A DNA stretch of 64,000 bases. Origin: Pleurotus djamor (taxonomy: Eukaryota > Basidiomycota > Agaricomycetes > Agaricales > Pleurotaceae). Both the position numbers and the translations under genes were made by a program. This document shows, one piece after another, positions 44,969 to 57,413 of the stretch; within the stretch, counting starts at the first letter, position 1; every line of letters starts with the position of its first letter. The stretch spans positions 9,995-73,994 of the forward strand of contig JAPEVF010000120.1 of assembly GCA_029747585.1 (NCBI GenBank). Direction: 5' to 3'. Under the pieces are notes generated by a model, which worked only from the letters and a program-made list of their open reading frames with translations, searched no databases and had not been told where the DNA came from.

Positions 44969-47843
44969 ATGGACTTGAACACTCAACCTGGTTATCATCA
45001 TCACCAACAACATCAACAACAACAACGACACTCACCCACTTCATCGCCGACGCCGTCGCCCACGTCCCCCTCCGCAATGGCCACGTCAACGACGACTCCT
45101 CCCTCTCCACCACCGCCATCAGCGTCTTCATCCAACCCCTCGATGGCCGTGTTGCCTAACTCGGCGTCAGCGTCTGCTGGTCCGTCTTCGAACAACCCGA
45201 ATTCGAGGAGGTATCGACCGGCTCCTGCCAAGACGTTCCAGTGTCGGGGGTATGGAGAGTGTAGAATGGTCTTCAGCCGTTCGGAACATCTTGCCAGGCA
45301 TATACGGTGCGTCCCCTTTCCTTCTCCTCCTTTGTATATGCAAATCTAACATGGTTGGATGACAGGAAACACACCGGCGAACGCCCCTTCACATGCCACT
45401 GCGCGAAACAATTCTCCCGCCTCGACAATCTCCGTCAACACGCTCAGACCGTTCATTCCGATAAGCAGGAACAGAACGAACAGATGATGCGGGATTTGAC
45501 GAGTTTGCATGCGAGTATGGCTGCGGCGAATAAGGCTTCGGGTGGGCGAAATGGACGGAGAGGTGGCGGTGGAGGAGGAGGTGGAAGTGCAGCGCAACAA
45601 CAGCAGCAGCAGATGGAACATGAGCAGAGGATGGTGGAGATGGAACACGAGCAGCAGAATCATGGGTTGGTCGTAACGACTGGTATGTCCCTTCCTCTCC
45701 TCTTCCTCCTCCTCGTACTCATCTTATCCCCCTCGTACTTGCAGGCTACTCCCACACGAACGGCCACCAAATGTCCGATATTCCCCTCGACATGAACGGT
45801 ATGCCCATCAACGTCGGTCTCGGCGTTGGTGTTGGCATGGGCGAGATGGGCATGGGGATGGGTATGATGGGTGTTCCCATGTCGGCTGGAAATGTTATGG
45901 GTATGCCTCTCGGCGTCGTGAAGCAGGAGGATATGGATATGGGACCCTCATCCGCGACACTCCTCCACCACCCTCATCATAACCACAACCACAACTCGAA
46001 CTCGCATTCGCAGCAGCCGTCTCCAGTCGGAGGTACACATCCTTCTTCGAACGGGGCAGGGGGAGGGATCCTGTACCAGCCTCCAGCGTGGCACCAGCAG
46101 GCTCCGTCGCCTTCTCCGTCAAATGCGTCGGTTTCGACACCGGTGGTGGATACGATGATGGGAGGGTCGCCGACGAGTATGGATTCACCGCATTCGAGGC
46201 CGGGGTCGACGATTCACTCACATCCGTACGCGCATCATGCTCAGCATCCTCACCACCCTCAGCACCAGCAGCATCACGCTCAGCAGCAGCGAGGAGGACA
46301 GCAGCGGTATCACGACCAGCAGCAACAGTTTCGTGAACAATCCTTTCGGGAGCAGCAATTTCGCGAACAGCAACAACAACATTCCTTTCGTGACCAACAC
46401 CACCAGCACGCGCACCAACACCAACAGTCCTTTCTCGCCAACGGACACCACGGCCAGGGACAGGGACAGATCTCCCCCTCACCTACACCTCCCCTAAACC
46501 CTCACTCACACTCGCACCCTCATTCGCATCCTCACGCGCAAGCGCAGAGTCATAATCAATACCGACAACCTCAGAGGGGGTATTCGCATTCGATTTCACC
46601 CGAGACGTCGCCTAACGCACCTTCGTTTGCGTTTAACGTACATGGAGGGCATGGGCATGCGTCGAATTCGGGGTCTCCGCCGCCTCATCCCCATAATCAA
46701 CACCATCCGCAGCATGGTCAAGGGCAGGGAGGAGGGCAGCTACATCTACCACCGCCTGCTCCGCATCCTTCGCACCCTGCACACCCACACGCTCAATCTT
46801 CTCAACAACATCCCTCCCAACATCCCTCTCATCCTTCCCAACAACCCCAACCGACTCAACAACCCTTCACGCTCTCGCAGAGACCTGGATCGTCAGGTCT
46901 CTCAGCGTTCGGCTTGTCGAGTAATGCGTTTACGAATTACACCTTACCGGGGAGTTCGAGTTTGGGGATGGAGATTAAGGAGGAGGGGGAGGATGATGAT
47001 GATAAGCTGGGACGCGACGAGGAGGAGGTGTCAAGGAGAGGTGTGGGGGAAGGGAGGAAACGCAGACGGTCGTCTTCTGAGTTTGACGGGAGCGCTGATG
47101 AGAGGAAAGACTCGAAACCTCTCGGAGGGAAGTCGACAAGGAACGCGAACGGTGTAAACGGCACCTCCACCTCCACCACCACCTCCAACGCTACCTCATC
47201 ATCATCACTCGCCTCTCTGGGACTCGGCGGAACAGCTTCACGACCAACCACCGCAGGAGGAACCGTCCTCCCCCCTCTCAGCGCGGTCTTCGGCTCCGTC
47301 CTCCCCTTACCCATACCCACTTCTTCCTCATCGTCCAATGGCTTCGGTGGTGTATTTGGATCCACGGGATTAGGTGGCTTGGGATCAGGTGGGAGTCGAC
47401 CGAGTACCGCTACGCGGTACGGATTGGGGAGTAGCAGTGGGTTCGGTTTGGGGTTGGGATACCTCGGGACGAGTGGGTCGTCAAGCACGTTGGGTGGTGT
47501 GAGCTCGAATAGTGTCGGTGCGGATGGAGATAATCCGTTCTCGTTCAATCCACCCGGAACCACCACCTCTACCTCGAATTCAACGTCAAATGCAAATGCT
47601 GGAACAGGAGGATCGCCACCGGTTGGGAGGATGAGGAGACCTGGGACGGGTGAGTATACACATACCTCTTCTTCGGGGTATTCGTATGGTCCTTCCTCTT
47701 CGAGTGTTTCGAATTCGGGGGGATATTATGGGTATGACCATATGGGCTCGAGCTCAACTGGCGTTGGCGGTGCGCTTGGTGGAGGAGGAGTGGTGGGGGG
47801 AGGAGGGGCGAACGGCGAGAGGGTTGTTGCGTTTGTTTATTGA
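44969..47843 (+). CDS. C2H2 zinc-finger transcription regulator
   Basis: Exons 44969-45306, 45366-45682 and 45745-47843 give 917 residues. Two adjacent zinc fingers lie at residues 92-143: the first uses C92, C98, H111 and H115, the second C123, C125, H138 and H143, with the TGERPF linker between them. Intron 1 splits the codon for Arg113. The fingers and linker resemble fungal stress/nutrient regulators of the Msn2, Usv1 and Rgm1 kind; that is a class resemblance, not an assignment. The remaining 770 residues are low-complexity: polyQ, His/Pro-rich runs, an acidic-basic patch ([20 protein letters not shown]) and Ser/Gly-rich tracts, ending ERVVAFVY. A long pyrimidine-rich stretch follows, then another coding segment in the same direction that might be a further exon. 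Confidence 0.82.
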
Positions 47844-48660
47844 TTTTTTTTTCTTTTCTTTTTTCNTTTTTTCAAGTCCCTCTTTTCTTTTCAAGCTTTC
47901 TTTTGGGTTTCTCGGGTTCACATTTGGCGTCGTCTCCCCCATTCATTCCCATCTTCGTTCTATCTCTCATCATCATCTACCGGGCGGTCTATTTCTTTTC
48001 GTTACCATACGAGTCTGTTGAATTATTACCTATTATTTCCTTGGGTTTTTCTTCCTCTCTTCGCGTGGACTATCCGCTACTTCATCTCATTCTTTCCTTG
48101 TTGTTTTTCTTTGGGTTTTCGGTTTGCTTTGGGCTTCGTGTTATACTACTATATCCTCCCTCATCTACTTCCTACTTTCTTCATTCCAAACGCACACACG
48201 CGAACGCGTTCGTTTGTACGATATACTTCGACTATTTCCCAATCACNTTTCTTTTTATCACCTTTCGTTTCACCTCTTCATTCCTTCGCCGTCCTTTCCT
48301 TGCTTTCTTCGCACCCTCTCCGCCGCCGTTGCCTCTCTCCCCGTGTACATGTACACCAAATCTATCGAAAACACGAAACGAACGAAATCCATCTTATATA
48401 CCAAAACCTATCTTACGATTGTATCTTCTTTTTTGCTTAATCTCATCTTCCTTTTTCCATTCCTCTTGCTTCTTTCCCTTTTCTTTCGTTTTGTTTTTGT
48501 GCGCAACAACCCTCTCTCTGCCTCTGCCTCTACCTTATGGACGCGGACGCGGATTTCGCAACGAATATTCAAAGAATTCAATGATCCAAATTTGTATCCG
48601 TGTCCCCTCCTCCCCGTGAAGTCTCCTTCCAACGTCAACGTCAGCTCTGAGAGTCTTGAG
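47844..48660 (+). other. Long polypyrimidine stretch, right arm
   Basis: About 800 bases dominated by T and C on the plus strand (TTTTTTTCTTTTCTTTT, TTCTTCCTCTCTTCG). It mirrors 29560-30345. It is either the 3' UTR plus the next promoter, or an unusually long intron. An N at 47866 sits in a T run. Confidence 0.55.
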
Positions 48661-48891
48661 CCCTAAGCCAATATCCCATTGAGTCCCCCTTCGTTCTTGT
48701 TCGCCTTGCTTTTCCGTGTTTTTCTGTGTCTTCTTTGTGTGAACCGAACGCTGATCTTCTTTTCTTTGTTTTTTTTCTATGTCCCTTTCGAACGTCTTCT
48801 TTGATCGTTCCTTCAAACCCCTCGTCATCCTCAACGTCAACGTCAACCTATCCGTATGCCGTATACTCGTTCGTACCTGGACGTTCAACAG

Positions 48892-50054
48892 CTGGTGCCC
48901 TCGGCGTCAACTTCGACTACGACTACGGCACCGAATCGCGTCCTCAATCACGCAGACTATCCGTCATGGAACTCTGCAACGACGGGAGCGCTTCCTCCAC
49001 CGCCGCCGCTGCGGCTGGTATTGGTTTGGAAAACGGCGCTGGTGGTGGTGCTGGGACGGGTTTGGGGACGTTCCTCCTTGGTTTAGGTGGTACAGGAGGG
49101 AGTCCGAGACCTACGACGAGCTCGGGTGGAGTTGCTAGTGGTGTCAGCGCGATGGTTTTGCAGGATTTGAGCAGCGGGAGCGGTTCGGGAAGTGATAGCG
49201 AGAGCGTCAAGATCCCCGCTGGAGGAAGTGGATTGCAGAATGGGAACCGAAGAGCACCACCGCCCGAGTTGATGCTTTCACGGTCGTTGAGTACGTCGAG
49301 TGCCAGTTCCGCTGGCTCGAGCGTACTCCCGATGGGACCTGGAGGTGCGATTAGGAGGGTTGCGAGTGGTGTTGGTATGGCTGGCGCGAGGGCTTCGCCT
49401 GTCACGGCTTCGTCGATCCACTCGCCTATGCTCCAGCAACAACAGCAACATCAACAAGCGGCACAGCGTGGAGGACCTCCCAGTGGTGGTTTCGGCTACG
49501 GATTCGAAGGTCCTGGGGGTATGCCTTCCCCCGCTGGCTCCGTCATCTCCATCTCCTCCTCGAATAGCATGGGTGGAGGAGGTGGTGGGTACGAAGCAAG
49601 CTATACGTACCACCGACGAGCGAGCGGCTTACTCCCTATCGACGCTACGTCGTCGTCTTCCCCGCTGCCTTTTGATCATCCTGGCGCTTCGCCGTCGCCG
49701 TTTATGCACTCTGCTGCTGCCGCTGCTGCTAGTGCGAGGAATACGCCTACGCCTGTACATTTCGCGAACCAGCAACATGCTTCGAATGCTCGGATGTATA
49801 CTGGTCCTGGTGGGAGTCGTGCAGCAAGTCGAGCGTCAGGTGGTGGACCTATGTCCTTAGGTCTGGTCGGTGTTGGTGTAGGACCAGGTGTAGCTGGAGG
49901 AGGAGGAGGGTTCCACCCACCGTCGTCACCGTTCTATGACCAGTCGCCTGGTGGGAACGTCGTGCTTGACTCATCGCCGACTTCGTTTGAGTTTACGGCT
50001 GGTGGTGCTGGGTCGGGTGGTGCTGCTGGGTATGGTGTTGGTGGTAACATGTGA
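48892..50054 (+). CDS. Ser/Gly-rich coding segment, right copy
   Basis: About 387 residues ending GYGVGGNM and TGA at 50052-50054. Features in order are GVNFDYDYGTESRPQS, SRRLSVMELCND, Ser/Gly tracts, a polyQ run (MLQQQQQHQQ), poly-Ala, and SSPFYDQSPGG near the end. Most changes against the left copy keep the frame, with whole-codon indels in repeats, which supports selection on a protein. There is no ATG in the conserved part before MELCND (48966), and an acceptor-like CAACAG sits at 48891. It is therefore either an independent short gene starting at 48966 or the last exon of the C2H2 gene upstream. No known domain; probably disordered. Confidence 0.5.
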
Positions 50055-50426
50055 GGAGGAGTCGATGAAGACCGTAGGCTTGTTTCCCTGGTCCTCCTCC
50101 GGGTCGACGTTCCATTTCTTCTTCCCATGTTCATCCCTTCCCCCTTAACTCGTTTTGACTGTTTTCGTCTGGTCGGTTGGATTGGATACTTCGGCTTCTC
50201 TTCCTTCTGNTTTTTTTTCATTTACAATTGTTTCGAGAGAAGTTGGACTATATACTTCCTCTCCGCGCTATACTTTCTCCATCCTCTCCTTCCCACATGC
50301 ACAAGTACCATATTAGCCTCATCGCAATATTTCGATCTTCACTCCCAATTATCCTTATCCATTTCAACGTCTTTATCGTCTCCCCGTTCCTCATTCCTCG
50401 GTCGGTATATAGTTTACAATCTTCTG

Positions 50427-52290
50427 GTATTATAGGATATAACATTGCTTTTTATCTGCCTTTCCAAGGTCTTGACTTTTCGAGACCGTCCCTTCCTTTC
50501 GTCCAATCCCACATATCGTTCCTGTTTTGTTTTACTATCCCAATACTCTACGCACTCCCTCATCCAAAATGTACATCCCGTGTCTGTGTTCATGGTCAAG
50601 TGCTCGACAATCATCCCTTTCTTTTCTTCGTGCCTTTCTTCACGCAAAGTGCTCGTGTCCCCTCCCCTTGCATTCCTCTTTCGCGCTGAATATACTTGGA
50701 TTTATTTGTGTAAAGGTCGTTCATATAGTCTATCTTATTGGTCTTCACAACCGTGCTCACATGTCTATCTTTATCTATACACACATATTGTTGTTCTGGC
50801 TTCGTGCCAGTGCTCATGGCACCGTCCCTTCGTTCCTCATTTTCCGCGATCTCTCCCTTCACTTCTCATAGCTCCTCTGGGTTTATTGTCTCCCTTCCGC
50901 GTCCGCACACACGCCTTTCAAATGCTTGTTTATTCTTCCCCTTCATCCGTACATACATACCCTTGGATTTCTCAACTCCATACCCTCAATCTCTCAGGCT
51001 TTTCCTTTTGTCCAACTCGGTAATCACACACACACTCCAATAGTCCTCTCCCATGTATCATACTGTACCTCCAATTGTCATTGCCATTCTACCTGTAACC
51101 GCATGTCTTCGCTTCCCCAAAAATACTCAACTGACTCCCGTTACCGTTCGGATGGCCCCGAACATGAACGTTGAACGGCAACATCCAACCAGTGATCACG
51201 AAACGTACGCCATCATACCGTACCACGAACCAAGCGTTGTGGATAGAAAAAGGTACACAACTGGATTTGTCTTTTTTGACAAATGACATGTTCAACTTCG
51301 ATCATTGTGCCGTTTTTTGAACATTCGACCGTTCAAAGCCGTTCAGGTCCCACCATTCAGGACAGAAGGGAACGTGGACCACCATGATCTTCTTCCGCGA
51401 TACGCTGCCGGTCATCCAATGGTCACAGCGCCGTAATCCATAATCCTTTACCGATGATTCGGGAAATGCGACTACGTTGTCGAAGTCCAAAGTGCCAACA
51501 AGTTTCTCAGTACCCACTCAGAACTCGACGTCGAGTTCACACCATACTCACCAAATTGCTACCCGGTCTTATCTACGCCTTTCGCAAGTCGCAGTCCCGT
51601 TGAATACTTACGACAGGCAGTCCTGCGGTACCTCATGGCCTCAACGGTTCTTGTTTTCATTTCATTCTGTCCATCATCGACATCACTTCTCTCCGTCGGT
51701 GTGTCTGGATTGTCGAAGGTCGTCCCATGACATCTGCCAGGCACAAGGTACACCCTCACGGCATTGAGAGATTCAGGGTGGGGAAAGATACAGATACGCC
51801 GAGATTGAATCTGTCTTCTCCCGTCTTGGGAATAAGAGTGCTTCCCACCTCGACGGGGAGACTTGTCACGAGGATGGAGAGACGTGGATAAAGGTATTTG
51901 GCTATCACTCCCCCCGACTGTTCACGACGATGTGTCCGTTTACCAGGTAAAACGCGCTGAATACGGTGTCTTACTCATGTGTTCCTTCCCAGTGGTTAGG
52001 ACTCACTGATCACTCTCACCCGCGCTCATTGGCACGCTCACGCTTAAGATATAAATACCTCTCAAACCTCTCGCGCGTCACGGTATTCTGAGAATAACCA
52101 AGAATTGGAGTACAGGTAACTTGACCACGCATTCGCTACATACTCCTCGAACCTAGTGAACGACCACGCAGTTCACATCACCCTGCCATTGCCAACATAC
52201 CGAGCCGGTCTACGGGAACCCTGGGTCTCTTTCTCGCACTTCGCCATCAACTTCTTTCCACTTTCGACCGTCCAAGTCTTCGGGTCCATG
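50427..52290. other. Unannotated flank of the right arm
   Basis: Pyrimidine-rich to about 51000 (probably 3' UTR of the preceding segment), then mixed sequence. Open frames here (for example 50445-51023) start at non-ATG codons or lack domains. No repeat partner was noticed before about 52.3 kb. Confidence 0.45.
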
Positions 52291-52319
52291 AGGTGTCTAG
52301 AAGTGGCGGAGGCGGTGTC

Positions 52320-55200
52320 TTCATTTCCCAAACGGACTCAAAAATTAACACCTTCCTCATGTTCCACCCATCTTCGTGTTACATCCCGACGGAAGGTTTT
52401 TTAAACATAAACGGATTGAAGGCGGCGCGGACTTCACGCTTCAAGTTTCAAGGACAAGGGGGCGGCGTTAGAGTTTCCTTTACCCGTTCAAAACTCGTTT
52501 ACTTCCCCATTCAGGGCAGTGCTCTCCGTCTTGGCCTCGCCTCTAGGTGCGTCCATCTCGGATCGCGTCAATGTTAATGATAGCAGAGATAGGTATCATG
52601 ATTTTCCAAACGCTGCGGGTACGTTCTAAGTGATTTTCGAAATTTCACCGCCGTTTTCATTGGCTTTTAGTCCCAACGTACCGGCTTGGTAATGGTATCT
52701 CAACGCCTCAAGCTATCCAAGATCTCCTTCGCGTTCCTCGGATATCAGCGCTGTGTCCGTTCCATCATTGATAGAAAAACAATAAGGATCTGTTTGACCC
52801 TTGACTTTCTGGTTTGGTTCAGTCGGTTTTCGGTCAGTCGTGACGGTGTGTTATAAAAGACATTCAACTTCACTTTAGAAAGGGCAAGGGACGACCGAAG
52901 TCGCACAGCATGTGCAGATGCGAGGCCATGCATATTGGGTAAGTCTGACACAGAAGAACGATCATTTCTGCACGCCTGACCGCGAGGTTTAAAAATACAG
53001 ATAGAGGAATCGCTGGTCAGTCAAACAACCCTACGGAATTGATCCACATTTCGGGACTCTGAGTATAGGTAGCACCTCACCCATTACGGATCATTCGACG
53101 GTTGTTCTTTGGACGTACACTTCTGTCTTGCTGTACATTGACGATTTGCATCAATCACTGAACATTCGTTCGAAAGGTTAGGACGTACCTGGCCGCCAAC
53201 GGAACGCACAATTCAATTGACTCCTTCGTTCACTCGTTAAGTCATTCCAACCATGCCCGACGAATGGGTCTATAGGGGAGACCCACACGTGCACGTCCAT
53301 CCAACTGTCCATCAAGAAAACCAAGATAAACAGAAACACTAGGGAAGAAAAAAAGAAGGATGGAAAAGGCCTAGGGAAGCTAAAGGACTCGCATCACATC
53401 GAGTCTTATCAGTCATAGCGCACGACGGAACGGATGATAAGTCCGAACACATTCCAAGGCTGTATCGTACCTCCATGTAACCTGTCACTAATCTGATCCA
53501 CTCGCGTCGTTCTGCAATGCATTCGAGGTATCATACCGTTGGCAGCCAACGGTTAGCGATGGATTACGCATCGAGACGTCCACAACCACTGGCTTGGCTC
53601 CATTCAAGCGCACCGAATCTTCGAACAGAATGCGCAGACACGAAAGCACAAGGAAGGAATCAAAAATAGATATCCACACGGGTGCGGCGTGAAGATTGAC
53701 GGAATGGGGTATATGGATTTAGGGTGGCTGTGCTCGAATTAACCGACTACCTGAAAAGCTTTCAACGGAGATCGCAAGAACCCAACTGTCCAGAAGTAAA
53801 ATGAAAACATGGACTTGAGGTCTAGACAGCTGTCCACGCATTCAAACGCTCAATCACCCAATCATCCACCAGAAGTCTGTTGTGAGAAGCAATTACTCAA
53901 CTGCACCCGAGGTGTAGACTCGACCAACGACGAGCATGCAAACAGGCGGTATGGAATCTTCACTGCGCGCGTATTCTATTTCGTGTTGAGAGCAAGGTCT
54001 CGAGTACTCGGTTTCCAGAAAGCCGTGAACAAGAACGTCACACAGGATATATTCCCATACATGTGAGAAAGCGTCCGTAGACATGAATATTTACGAACGC
54101 GTTAGCATAAGCCACCGTCCGTGCATTGAAAACATCACAGGATAACTAGAGGAAAGTATGGGCGAGTGCGCGATGGAAGGGGCAATCACTGTAGCAACAC
54201 CAACGAGGAAGGATGGGTATTGGAGTAAGGAGAATCGTAAGGCTGATAACAGTTGACGGAAGCGAGACCGTTGACCACAAGATGGGGATGAGGATGGGAA
54301 CATGCGGACACGGCGAGCGGGGATCACATACACGAAGGTGAATGGTAACGAACAGTAATGTTGGAAAAGTATTTATAGTGCGTGTGGTTGGGGGACGGGT
54401 ACGGTGTTCAACGATAGGGTGGACAGATGGACGGGGTGGAAGGGAGATGTAGATGTAATGTATGGACAACGAACGATGCGTTGGATGATGAGAAGGTGAC
54501 TTGAGGGAGGGGACATGGATAGGCGAGAAATGGCGGAAAGGTATATATCAACTCGTCCGAGGGGGAGGGGTGGAAGCGTGTAATATTATCCGGTAAGGTC
54601 GTCTTCATAGAGGAGAAGTATTGGTAGTTGTAGGCAGCAAGCGTGGAAAGGAACTTTCCGAGCAACAGAATCATGGTGGAGCGACGCTAGCCTTAGGACC
54701 GCGCACAGAATTAGGGACATACATGTAGACGTAGGGCAAAGGCATAGCTTACCTTTACTACGAGGCCTTCTACGAAATGGAAGACATCATCCAGAGAGTA
54801 AAGGAAGACGCATGCAAGGCGGGAAGAAGTCAAGCTCAAGGACCACACCACCCAGTAGCGATACGTCATCGCAGCTCGCCAACCTGCACCCTAGATGTTG
54901 AGGTCAGTGGCCATTCTGAACGTGAACAACAGAGCTACGTACCTTCGGCTTCTAGGCTTCCAAGTACTTCGGCATGGACATCAGCCAAGGAGCATACAGA
55001 GGAGGGTGTTGGTGTCTGGGACGACGACCGTTCGCTGGGATGGGTGAGACCATATCGAGCAGATGGGTACACGCTACGCAGGGATAACAGAGTTGGCCGT
55101 TTTTTGTAGGGGTTGCCACAAAAGCACGTACCTTGCAATTCATTCCGTCCTAACGTAATGTGCCCGTTGGCTGACCGTGGTCGTGACGAAGCCATGTCTG
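52320..55200. other. Gene-poor part of the old right arm
   Basis: About 2.9 kb with no supported gene. Pieces resemble the complement of 39.1-40.4 kb, for example GGAGATCGCAAGAACCC near 53770 and CGATGCGTTGGATGATGAG near 54474. The open frames are short and have no domains. Confidence 0.45.
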
Positions 55201-56044
55201 ATCCAAAGGTCTATGTTTGGTAACGCAAGCTGAGCAGGTTAGGCAAGCCGACGACGGAAAGATGTACCTTACAATACCGGAAACTAATGTTCTCAGAGGT
55301 TCGTGTAGACTTCACGATTCTATCGGTGACCTCCGAAATTGGATCCAACCATCTCTCAGGCTCCGAGACGTCGATGGGGCTGGACAGGAGCGGGTAAGAC
55401 GAGGTCGTAGACGTGGTAGAAAGTAGTACGCACCGGATACAGTATAGCCACACCTCCACTCGAGACCAAAGGAGTGATCGATCGGATTGTATGAACAGCA
55501 CGAACCCCATTTTTGAAACGGGACAAAGAGAGAAAAGCCCTGTTGAACCCGAAGTGTCGCATATGAGAGGTCCATGGGCAGAATTCTTCTGGACCAAAAC
55601 CTGCGTCAGCATTACGAGCGAATGAGAACAAGGGAAACATAGAAGGAAGTAAATACATACCAGGGCCCAGATCGACCGCCACCCATACCCGACACCCGCA
55701 GTCTAGAGCTCAATTATCGCTTCCGTCGCCACACAAACTCTAGGCTTCAATCTGTCTTCTCACATCTGGATGGACGGGAAATCATGGCCAATCAGAAAAT
55801 GAGACCAATCGGCGAATACACGAGATCAACGTACCGAGGACCATTGTTTCAACGTTTTCGTTTTGTGCGAAAATCAAGGAGGGCACAGCCATGCAAGCAC
55901 AGCATGCAAGTCGTCTTTCGCCGAAGGTTAGATACCAGAGATGTCGTGACATGGGAAGTCTTCAGCGTTGAGCGCGACGACGAGGTTTGAAGGAAGGAGA
56001 GAAGGAGGGAAGAATGAGTGCAAAAGGACGAAATTCAAAAAGCA
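55200..56044 (-). other. Eroded flanking module, right arm
   Basis: Complement-related to 37.7-38.5 kb. Landmarks on the minus strand are CGCGCTCAACGCTGAAGA, GCGACGGAAGCGATAATTG, GATCTGGGCCCTGG and GGTACATCTTTCCGTCGTCG. A related stretch lies at about 58.2-59.0 kb. Splice-like junctions (GTGCGTAC) appear, but no copy gives a full-length frame. Confidence 0.4.
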
Positions 56045-56062
56045 ACGCGTAATCGCGCGCTA
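56045..56062 (-). repeat. 18-base element shared by F-box 3' flanks, copy b
   Basis: Exact complement of TAGCGCGCGATTACGCGT, 106 bases beyond the ancestral stop of the F-box gene at 56169-57413. Confidence 0.7.
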
Positions 56063-56168
56063 AACTCAAGGGTTCGGCACTGCCTTTCAGGAGACGTCTC
56101 CTATTTGAGCAAAAACGAAATCGTTCCGTCGTTTACTCCAAGCGACCACACATACTCTAGAGTAGTAC

Positions 56169-57413
56169 CTAGATATTTTCTAGCAGATACCCTAAATCAT
56201 CCCTCAAAGGCTCCCACCAAGCCTCAAATACTGACGCGGAACGGATTTTAACTTCCTTGAGGACTTTTCCATCACGAAAATACCGAGATACCCCAGCGTC
56301 AGCGCACTGCGGGTTGTGTGCAATGTCAATGACGCGGAGAAGGGGATATTTCTCCCAAAGCTCGTCGAGGCTTTCCGCGTGTTATCTATACGTTGAACCA
56401 GTCACTCTAGTCTTGCCAAAATAGATGTAGCAGAGCGAGGACGATGACACTGTCACGAGGTTTTCAACACCGAACTTTGAGAACGCAAATCCGTTAGCAA
56501 TTGTACGAAGTGAGAATTTAAGGAGTTTCATAGACTCACGGGTGGATCCATATCGTACTCCTGAACGATGACTTGCAAGAGTCGGAGCGAGGTAAGATAA
56601 CCACCAATCTGACTCATTGCAAGCCTTGGAAATAACGGCACAATGCTGAGTGATATCAAGTTGGAGAACACGAGTTCGGGGTGATGTATCTGAGCGGTAC
56701 GGAATGCGGTCGACGAAAGGTGGCGTATGGGGGCGACTTCAACCAATTGATGCCAGAGATTTGGATTGTCGCAAGCAAACGTGTGTAACGACGGCATGGC
56801 TGGTATGACTTGCGATAGTTCTGTTAATTCCCCTCGGAGAAAAGTCAAAGCGCGACGCTGTGAATCCAGAAGCGCTTCAAACGGCGAAGGCTCATCGGTG
56901 GTTGTGAATGGTATGGAGAGATGTGTTAAATTGAGAGATGAGGGTAAAGCGAGCATGTCAGTTTCTTCCGCTCGTGTGATATGCAATCGACGGAGATTCA
57001 CAAGGTGGGGTAGGATGGATCGGGTTGAACCTATGAGGGACAGACCGCTGCTGTCTCGCATGTCAATGAAAGACATCACCATTCGCGCCAGAGCAGGACC
57101 ATTTTCTAGGGTAGTGCGGAGCAGGGAAATGCGAGAGATGTCTAGGCGAGTAGACGGCTCATTTCCCCATTTTATCAGACCGTAATGTTGGACGGATGTA
57201 TATCCATCCACAAGAATGGTCTCGTAGATGCGAGGAACCACCACATCGTAGAAGATACGGCACACGGTCAGTAGCGGATGGAGATCGTTTCGATGAGGCG
57301 AGTCGAGTTCCTGAATGATGTGTCGCCAGAGCTCGGGTGGCAAGCTTTGGGGATCTGTAAATCCAATGATTAGAATCAGATTCTCAGACGAAGGGCTAGC
57401 TCAAACCTTGCAT
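56169..57413 (-). pseudogene. F-box/LRR-like gene with premature stop (family copy 4)
   Basis: Exons 57413-57407 (ATGCAAG), 57354-56540 and 56474 onward. The protein opens MQDPQSLPPELWRHIIQELD, then SPHRNDLHPLLTVCRIFYDV. The last exon should have 102 codons, ending at TAG 56169-56171 as in its relatives. Here it hits TAA at 56382-56384 after 30 codons (VTGSTYR then stop), while the rest of the frame stays open and recognisable (YPLLRVIDIAH, VFEAWWEPLRDD). The predicted product is 304 residues. The stop could be a recent inactivating change or could leave a shortened adaptor that keeps the F-box and most of the Leu-rich body. Confidence 0.72.

Larger units (their letters stand above)
44835..50426 (+). 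repeat. Young inverted repeat, right arm
   Basis: Reverse complement of 27751-33265, with the better preserved genes. It lies in the central spacer of the old inverted repeat. Matching homopolymer Ns occur at equivalent positions in both arms (27957 and 50210). Confidence 0.88.
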
